Source: Hymenobacter sp. UV11 (GTDB taxonomy: Bacteria; Bacteroidota; Bacteroidia; Cytophagales; Hymenobacteraceae). Taken from it: a DNA stretch of 64,000 nt. The notes under the pieces are model-generated. The model searched no databases, was not told the origin of the DNA, and was given only the letters and a program-made list of their open reading frames with translations. The stretch lies in contig NZ_SRII01000004.1 of the NCBI RefSeq assembly GCF_004684095.1, forward strand, positions 62,001 through 126,000, in the 5' to 3' direction. The first letter of the stretch is position 1, and each line of letters opens with the position of its first letter. The position numbers were made by a program, and so were the translations under genes. Shown here piece after piece: positions 58,236 to 64,000 of the stretch.

Positions 58236-59117
58236 ATGCCTGTCGTCTGCTTTGGAGAAATGCTTTGGGATGTGCTGCCCACCGGCAAGCAGCCCGGCGG
58301 CGCCCCGCTCAACGTGGCGGTGCACCTGCGCAACTTCGGCCTAGAGGCCCAGCTCATCAGCCGCGTGGGGCACGACGACCTAGGCGCCGAGCTACTGGAG
58401 TTTGTAGCGAGCAAAGACCTCGATATCAGCTACGTGAAGCAGGGTGAAACCCACCTGACGGGGGTAGTAAAAGCCAACGTGAGCGACAATCAGGAGGTGA
58501 CCTATAAAATATTGCAACCCGTGGCCTGGGACTACATCCAGTACGGCGACGACCTGCGGGTATTAGTTGATGAGGCCGATGCCTTCGTGTTTGGCAGCCT
58601 GGCCGCTCGCAGCTCCGTCACCCGCGAAACGCTGTACCGCCTGCTGCAGCAGGCCCCGCTGAAGGTGTTCGACGTGAACCTGCGCACGCCCCACTACTCG
58701 CGCGATGTGGTGACCTACCTGCTGCGGCAGGCCGACGTGGTGAAGCTCAACCACCACGAGCTAGCCGAGCTGCTGGGCTGGTTTGGCGTGAGCCCGGCCG
58801 AAGAAACGGCCTTGGAATGGCTGGCGGCCCGCTTTGGGCTGCAAGCCGTGTGCGTGACCAAGGGCGCCGATGGCGCGGCGCTGTGGGTGGGCGGGCAGCT
58901 CTACCGCAGCCCCAGCCTAGTGGTGCAGGTGCAGGACACCATCGGCAGCGGCGATGCTTTTCTGGCGGCGCTGCTCAAAGGCTGGCTGGCCGGGCAGGCG
59001 CCCGCCGACTACCTGGCCTTTGCCTGCGCGGCGGGCTCGCTGGTGGCCAGCTACCAAGGCGCTACGCCGGCTATCTCGGTGGCGCAGGTGCAGGCGCTGG
59101 CTACCTCTATTGATTGA
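58236..59117 (+). CDS. PfkB-family carbohydrate kinase, fructokinase-like
   Basis: The product is 293 residues. CFGEMLWDVLPTGKQPGGAPLNVAVHLRNFGLEAQLISRVGHDDLGAEL is the PfkB start with the sugar-binding GGAPLN; VQDTIGSGDAFLAALL is the C-terminal signature with the catalytic Asp in GSGD. This fits ribokinase-family fructokinases. It probably phosphorylates fructose to fructose 6-phosphate. The start at 58236 is the first ATG and directly follows the repeat element. It lies in line with the MFS porter and the GH13 gene. Confidence 0.9.
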   Translation: MPVVCFGEMLWDVLPTGKQPGGAPLNVAVHLRNFGLEAQLISRVGHDDLGAELLEFVASKDLDISYVKQGETHLTGVVKANVSDNQEVTYKILQPVAWDYIQYGDDLRVLVDEADAFVFGSLAARSSVTRETLYRLLQQAPLKVFDVNLRTPHYSRDVVTYLLRQADVVKLNHHELAELLGWFGVSPAEETALEWLAARFGLQAVCVTKGADGAALWVGGQLYRSPSLVVQVQDTIGSGDAFLAALLKGWLAGQAPADYLAFACAAGSLVASYQGATPAISVAQVQALATSID

Positions 59118-59174
59118 TAATAAGATTTTTACTAAAAAGCTTTCTGGCTTTTCGTTTTGCCCTTTTTACTACGC

Positions 59175-60962
59175 ATGAATCTTCGCGCTACTTTTCTTAT
59201 TTGCTGCCTTGCTGGCGGAGTGGCGGCTTGCAGCCAGTCGGCCAAGCAGGAAACGACGGCGGCAACCGGCGTAAGCACGCCTACCCCCCCCGCCGCGGCC
59301 GGTAGCGGCCTGGCCAAAAAAGCCGGCTGGTGGAAGGAAACCGTGGTGTACCAGCTCTACCCGCGCAGCTTTCAGGATAGCAACGGCGACGGCGTGGGCG
59401 ACCTCAAGGGCATCATGCAGCGGCTCGATTACCTCAAAAGCCTGGGGGTAGGGACGGTGTGGCTGAACCCCATCTACGCTTCGCCCAACGATGATAACGG
59501 CTACGATATCAGCGACTACCGCCAGATTATGCCCGAGTTTGGCACCATGGCCGACTTCGATGCTTTGCTGAAAGGCATGCACCAGCGCGGCATTAAGCTG
59601 GTGATGGATTTGGTGGTGAACCACAGCTCGGATGAGCACGAATGGTTTAAGTCGGCCCGCGCCTCGCGCACCAGCCCCTACCGCGACTACTACTACTGGT
59701 GGCCCGCCGAAAAGGGCACGCCGCCAGCGCGTTACAGCACCTTCGACGTGAAGAAAGACGCTTGGCAGTACGACGCGCCCACCAAGAGCTACTACCTGCA
59801 CATCTTCTCCAAGAAGCAGCCCGACCTGAACTGGAACAACCCTAAGCTGCGCCAGGAAGTGCACAACATCATGCGCTTCTGGCTGGATAAGGGCATCGAC
59901 GGCTTTCGCATGGATGCCTTCCAGTTTGTGGCCAAAGACCCCGCCTTCCCGCCCATGCCGGGCCTGAATGAGCAGAATTTTGCCAACGCCTACAATCACG
60001 GCCCGCACCTGCACGACTACCTGAAGGAGATAAACCGCGAGGTACTAAGCCACTACAACGTGCTGACCGTGGCCGAGGGCGCGGGCCGCAACCTCACCGA
60101 GGCGCACCTCTTCGTGGACCCCGCCCGCCAGGAGCTCGACATGACCTACCACTTTGAGGGCACGGGCGTGGGTAGCGGCACCGATACCTATAAGCTCACC
60201 GACCTCAAGCGCGTGTTTACGAAGTGGGACAGCGCCTTTGCCCGGCAGGGCTGGCAGGCCCTCGACCTCGGCAACCACGACCAGCCGCGCATGGTGAGCA
60301 AGTTTGGCGACGACCGGCCGCAGTTCCGCGCCCCATCGGCCAAGCTGCTCAACACCTTCCTGTTAACCATGCGCGGCACGCCCTACTGCTACAGCGGCGA
60401 CGAGCTGGGCATGACCAATAGTAAGTTCAACGGCATTGCCGACTACCGCGACGTGGCCGCCCGCAATACCTACCAGCTGCTCCAGCAGCAGGGCGGCAAC
60501 GAGGCGGCCTTCTTCCACGGCCTGGCCCGCTTCTCGCGCGATAACAGCCGCACGCCCTTTCAGTGGAACGCCACGAAGAACGCGGGCTTCACCACCGGCA
60601 CGCCCTGGATTGGCGTGAACCCGAACTATGTAACTGTGAATGAGGCGGCTGAAAACCAGGACTCGGCCTCGGTGCTGAACCACTTCCGGCGGGCCATGCG
60701 GCTGCGCCAGCAGCACCCCGTGCTGGTATATGGCCAGTACCAGCTGCTCGACCGGGCCAACCCGCACATCTACGCCTACACCCGCACCCAGGGCACCGAA
60801 AAGGTACTGGTGGTGCTCAACTTCTCGCCCGAAAAGCGCGACTGGGCCCTACCCCCCGGCCTGAAGCCTACCGGCGTTCCCCTGCTCAACAACTATCCTG
60901 CGCTGGCCACTGGCCCTACCCTCGCCCTGGAGCCCTGGCAAGCGGTGGTAGTACGGCTTTGA
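59175..60962 (+). CDS. GH13 alpha-glucosidase-type lipoprotein
   Basis: The product is 595 residues with a lipobox (AGGVAAC), then a spacer and a GH13 catalytic domain: WWKETVVYQLYPRSFQDSNGDGVGDL, region I DLVVNHSSDEHEW, region II GFRMDAFQF (nucleophile Asp), region III TVAEGAG (acid/base Glu), region IV NHDQPRM. Region V QPDLNWNNP is typical of oligo-1,6-glucosidase, alpha-glucosidase and sucrose-hydrolase groups such as GH13_31. It would split a small alpha-glucoside at the envelope. The start at 59175 begins the signal peptide. Confidence 0.92.
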   Translation: MNLRATFLICCLAGGVAACSQSAKQETTAATGVSTPTPPAAAGSGLAKKAGWWKETVVYQLYPRSFQDSNGDGVGDLKGIMQRLDYLKSLGVGTVWLNPIYASPNDDNGYDISDYRQIMPEFGTMADFDALLKGMHQRGIKLVMDLVVNHSSDEHEWFKSARASRTSPYRDYYYWWPAEKGTPPARYSTFDVKKDAWQYDAPTKSYYLHIFSKKQPDLNWNNPKLRQEVHNIMRFWLDKGIDGFRMDAFQFVAKDPAFPPMPGLNEQNFANAYNHGPHLHDYLKEINREVLSHYNVLTVAEGAGRNLTEAHLFVDPARQELDMTYHFEGTGVGSGTDTYKLTDLKRVFTKWDSAFARQGWQALDLGNHDQPRMVSKFGDDRPQFRAPSAKLLNTFLLTMRGTPYCYSGDELGMTNSKFNGIADYRDVAARNTYQLLQQQGGNEAAFFHGLARFSRDNSRTPFQWNATKNAGFTTGTPWIGVNPNYVTVNEAAENQDSASVLNHFRRAMRLRQQHPVLVYGQYQLLDRANPHIYAYTRTQGTEKVLVVLNFSPEKRDWALPPGLKPTGVPLLNNYPALATGPTLALEPWQAVVVRL

Positions 60963-61292
60963 GGAGCTCCCTTTTGGTGCTTAGTATACTGATTATCTGG
61001 TTAATAGCTGTTGTAAAACGTCCCGATAAAAGGGCTTTTTGAGGCAATGAGTTGGGTAAAAGGCGGTCATAGCGAATCATAAGGGTAAGAAAATAATATT
61101 CTTTTACCATAAAACGGTAAAAATGCCAGTTCGGAGCGGTGCAGTTTACTACCTTTACCGCATTCCCCCCAAGCTGGTAACCCCTTGACTGTCTAGTCCT
61201 AGGATTTTTGCAATCGTTCTCGGCAATCGATTGCGATAGGTAGAGATAAATAAGTTCCAGTTAGAATTCCCACACTTCAACTCTTTTCACTC
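60963..61292 (+). other. 330-base regulatory gap before the SusC receptor gene
   Basis: No gene is seen. Features include the hairpin TTTTACC-ATAAAAC-GGTAAAA at 61102-61122, a TACCTTTA box near 61150, and GATTTTTG at 61203-61210. The 12-base palindrome described separately lies at 61223. Its length and AT content suggest it carries the main promoter of the SusC-type operon. Confidence 0.55.
61210..61234 (+). promoter_or_regulatory. Candidate operator GCAATCGATTGC upstream of the SusC gene
   Basis: The perfect palindrome GCAATCGATTGC (61223-61234) has a half copy GCAATCG at 61210-61216. A centred CG and the dyad symmetry resemble LacI-family operators of Bacteroidota sugar loci. It lies 58 bases before the receptor ATG. 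No LacI-type gene is visible in this window. Confidence 0.5.
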
Positions 61293-64000
61293 ATGCGTAA
61301 CACTTGTTACTCAACACAACAGACCTATGAGCAACCGGCGGCCCGCTCATCCTTGGGCCGCAAAGCATTACTGCTGACGCTGTTCCTACCCCTGATTGGC
61401 CACGCGCAGACGGCGCGGGAGGTCACGGGCAAAGTAGTGGATGGCACCGGTACCGGCTTGCCGGGCGTAACGGTAATTGTGGCCGGCACCACGGTGGGCT
61501 CCAGCACGGGGGCCGACGGCAGATTCCAGTTGCAGGTGCCGGCTACGGCCACCTCGCTCACGGTATCATTTATCGGCTACGCCAAGCAAACCGTTGATAT
61601 CACGGGCCGAAACACAATAGCGGTGACGCTGAAAGACGATGCCCAAGCCCTGGGCGACGTAGTGGTAGTGGGCTACGGCGCGGTTAGAAAGAGCGACCTG
61701 ACCGGGGCCGTTTCGGTCATCGGCGAGAAGGACTTCAACAAGGGCACGTACACCTCGCCCGACCAACTCATTCAGGGCCGTACCTCGGGGGTGCAAGTCA
61801 CTAACAGCAGCGGGCAGCCTGGGGGCCCTGCAACCATAAAAATTCGGGGTAATTCGGCCGTGACGGGTACCGGCCAGCCGCTCTACGTAGTAGACGGCGT
61901 ACCGCTCGATGGCCGCTCGGCCCGGCCGGGCCTGAACGCATCGACCGCCGGCGGTGATGGGGCTGACAGCAATCCGCTGAACTTCCTCAACCCCGCTGAT
62001 ATTGAGTCGGTGACCGTCTTGAAAGATGCTTCTGCCACGGCCATCTACGGTTCGCGGGCAGCTTACGGGGTTGTGCTGATTAACACGAAGCGGGGCAAAA
62101 CGGGCGCCCCGACACTAAGCATAGGGGCCTCAACCGGCTTTTCAAACATCCTGCGTCGCCAGAAGATGCTCAATGCCGGGCAGTACCGGCAAGCCCTGGC
62201 TTACTACGGGCTGCCCAATACCGGGGCCGGTAGCTACGACCTGGGCGCTGATACCGACGCGCTGGGTGCCCTCCTGCGAACGGCTAAACTGCAAAACTAC
62301 AATGTGGCCATGAGTGGTGGCGGCGAAAATGGCCGCTACCGCCTCTCGCTGGGCTACCTCAACCAAGACGGTATTGTGCGCAAAACTGGCTTCAAGAAGT
62401 ACAGCGCCAACTTCTCCACCAACCTGGAGTTTCTCGAAAGCAAGAAGCTGGGCGTGGATGTGAACATCGTCACCAGCCAGTTTCAGGAGAACCTGGCCCC
62501 CATCACTACCAACGCCGGCTCTCAAGGCAGCCTCATCGGCCAAGCGTTGCAGTGGAACCCGACCGAGTCGCTCTACAATCCTAATGGCACGCTGAATATT
62601 AAAGCGGGCGAACTTATTAACCCCCTGGCGTATCAGGAGCTGTTCAATGACGAATCCCGGGTAACCACCATTCTGGCCAGCGTGTCGCCGCATTACAAAA
62701 TTACCGACTGGCTGGAAGCACGGGTGCTGTACAGCATCAACTACAGCACCGGGGAGCGCCGCTCATCTATCGGCCAAGACCTTATCAATTTTGATGATAT
62801 AAAGGGCAAGGGACTTGCTAGCATTGGCAACAACCAACTAAGCACCCAGCAGATAGCCAATACGCTGAATTTTAACAAGAAAATTGCTCCTGACCTCAAC
62901 CTGAATGCGCTGTTGGGCTACGAGTATACCACGTTCTCCAGCTCAGGCTCGAACATCAGGGCCTACGGCAATCCTGACCAGGGCGGCTTTGGCAACTTCG
63001 GGCTGGACTACACGAATTACATTCAGTATTCCAGCAACGGCTCCCGGTTTGTAACCTCTTTCAAAGACCCTTTCACCGCGCTGCAGTCCGTCTTTGGCCG
63101 GGCCATTCTTAACTACAAGGAGCGCTACCTCTTCACGGCTACGTTGCGCCGCGACCAAAGCAGCAAGTTCGGCCCCGAAAACCGAGTGGGCTATTTCCCT
63201 TCTTTTGCCGCGGCCTGGGATGTAAGCCAGGAAGAATTCTTGAAGGGTAACCAGTACCTGAATCAGCTTAAAATCCGGGCGGGCTACGGCCGCACCGGCA
63301 ACCAGGAGTTTCCGGCCGGCTCGGCCCAAGCCCGGTACTCGCTGGATAACAACGGGGCCCAAAATCCGCTCAATGCCGCCAGCCCAGCCTTGAAATGGCA
63401 GTCGGACACGCAGTACAACGCCGGGGTTGACTTGGGGTTCTTCGATAATCGGCTGACGGCTACGGTTGACTACTTCTACAAGACGACCACTGACCTGCTA
63501 TTTCCCACCATTCCTGGGGAGCCCCGGCCGTCTAATGCTGCTGTTAAGTGGGATAACCTCAAGGGCGAAGTCGTGAACAAAGGCGTAGAACTCGCGCTCG
63601 GAGGTACGATTTTGAGCAGCGATAAGGTTGCGCTAGGCCTCAACGCCAACGCCACGTTCATCCGCAACAGCGTTTCCAACCTCCCAGGTGCCGCTATCCC
63701 TACCGGCGCGGTCAATGGCCAGGGGCTATCCGGAGCGGTGGTCGAAACCATTCGCAACGGTTTGCCTATCAATGCTTTCTTTCTGCCGCAATACTTGGGC
63801 CTCGATGACAAGGGGCTGCCACTCTACGGCCCGGCCTTCTACGCCGGTAGCCCCAATCCCAAAACCCTGCTTGGCTTGAGCGCTAACGCCCGCTACGGCA
63901 AGCTCTCGCTCGTAGCCAACATGACCGGGGTGTTTGGCCAGCTCATTTACAACAACACCCTCAACGCGGTGGGTGCTATTGGGGGCATTAACGCCCGGAA
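61293..64000 (+). CDS. SusC-type TonB-dependent receptor (3' partial)
   Basis: The reading frame runs off the window end after about 902 residues. A long N-terminus with a hydrophobic segment (KALLLTLFLPLIGHAQ) precedes the CarboxypepD_reg-like domain (VTGKVVDGTGTGLPGVTVIVAGTTVGSSTGADGRFQL). The TonB box region is VVVVGYGAVRKSDLTGAV, and the plug shows SPDQLIQGRTSGVQVTNSSGQPGGPATIKIRGNSAVTG, PLYVVDGVPLDG and NPLNFLNPADIESVTVLKDASATAIYGSRAAYGVVLINTKRGK. Barrel strands follow. SusC proteins import oligosaccharides with a SusD partner, expected just outside the window. Confidence 0.95.
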   Translation, partial: MRNTCYSTQQTYEQPAARSSLGRKALLLTLFLPLIGHAQTAREVTGKVVDGTGTGLPGVTVIVAGTTVGSSTGADGRFQLQVPATATSLTVSFIGYAKQTVDITGRNTIAVTLKDDAQALGDVVVVGYGAVRKSDLTGAVSVIGEKDFNKGTYTSPDQLIQGRTSGVQVTNSSGQPGGPATIKIRGNSAVTGTGQPLYVVDGVPLDGRSARPGLNASTAGGDGADSNPLNFLNPADIESVTVLKDASATAIYGSRAAYGVVLINTKRGKTGAPTLSIGASTGFSNILRRQKMLNAGQYRQALAYYGLPNTGAGSYDLGADTDALGALLRTAKLQNYNVAMSGGGENGRYRLSLGYLNQDGIVRKTGFKKYSANFSTNLEFLESKKLGVDVNIVTSQFQENLAPITTNAGSQGSLIGQALQWNPTESLYNPNGTLNIKAGELINPLAYQELFNDESRVTTILASVSPHYKITDWLEARVLYSINYSTGERRSSIGQDLINFDDIKGKGLASIGNNQLSTQQIANTLNFNKKIAPDLNLNALLGYEYTTFSSSGSNIRAYGNPDQGGFGNFGLDYTNYIQYSSNGSRFVTSFKDPFTALQSVFGRAILNYKERYLFTATLRRDQSSKFGPENRVGYFPSFAAAWDVSQEEFLKGNQYLNQLKIRAGYGRTGNQEFPAGSAQARYSLDNNGAQNPLNAASPALKWQSDTQYNAGVDLGFFDNRLTATVDYFYKTTTDLLFPTIPGEPRPSNAAVKWDNLKGEVVNKGVELALGGTILSSDKVALGLNANATFIRNSVSNLPGAAIPTGAVNGQGLSGAVVETIRNGLPINAFFLPQYLGLDDKGLPLYGPAFYAGSPNPKTLLGLSANARYGKLSLVANMTGVFGQLIYNNTLNAVGAIGGINAR

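Overview
This window is GC-rich chromosomal DNA from a member of the Bacteroidota, most likely Hymenobacter or a close relative in the Cytophagales. The evidence is the TAnnTTTG-type -7 promoter boxes, the small DUF4295 gene behind rpmG, the DUF2723 and DUF5522 proteins, a SusC-type TonB-dependent receptor, a one-protein hybrid two-component regulator and many lipoproteins with a short LxxC box. The genus is an inference from overall protein character; no 16S gene is present. Nothing looks like a phage, plasmid or genomic island. The accessory features are intergenic inverted-repeat elements and one very frequent short motif.

Layout. 1-4.6 kb: E2 of the 2-oxoglutarate dehydrogenase complex (cut by the window edge), a DUF4126 protein, dihydrolipoyl dehydrogenase and a lipoprotein. 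4.8-13.9 kb: small stress and housekeeping genes (NTF2-like, two tandem small basic proteins, a cold-shock-domain protein, an rRNA pseudouridine synthase, an SDR, an aldehyde dehydrogenase, Uma2, two YsnF/DUF2382 proteins). 14.3-25.4 kb: a soluble hybrid histidine kinase, a GMC oxidoreductase, a thioesterase, a DJ-1/PfpI protein, a YgjP-type metallopeptidase and a large DUF2723 membrane protein. 25.6-31.5 kb: tRNA-Val and a TolC/adaptor/RND efflux operon. 31.6-50.5 kb: envelope and core genes (GH3-like, LptB, cupin, DsbD, DoxX, a VWA lipoprotein, an APC permease, hemB, rocD, ridA, rpmB, rpmG, ftsY). 50.6-51.2 kb: a Rieske-like lipoprotein and tRNA-Asn. 51.3-64 kb: a carbohydrate-utilisation locus with GH65, a hybrid regulator with a sugar-binding-protein-like sensor, an MFS sugar porter, a PfkB fructokinase, a GH13 lipoprotein and the start of a SusC receptor.

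How it works together. In the last 13 kb the SusC receptor would import oligosaccharide, GH13 and GH65 would split it in the periplasm, the MFS porter would take up monosaccharide and the kinase would phosphorylate it. The regulator's architecture recalls the fructose-sensing regulator of Bacteroides fructan loci, but no GH32 is visible here.

Two sequence-level patterns stand out. First, CCTACCCCC/GGGGGTAGG occurs dozens of times on both strands, inside conserved genes and between genes. Second, at least five unrelated families of long, near-perfect inverted repeats lie mostly a few to about 30 bases from stop codons. No transposase or REP-associated transposase is seen in the window.
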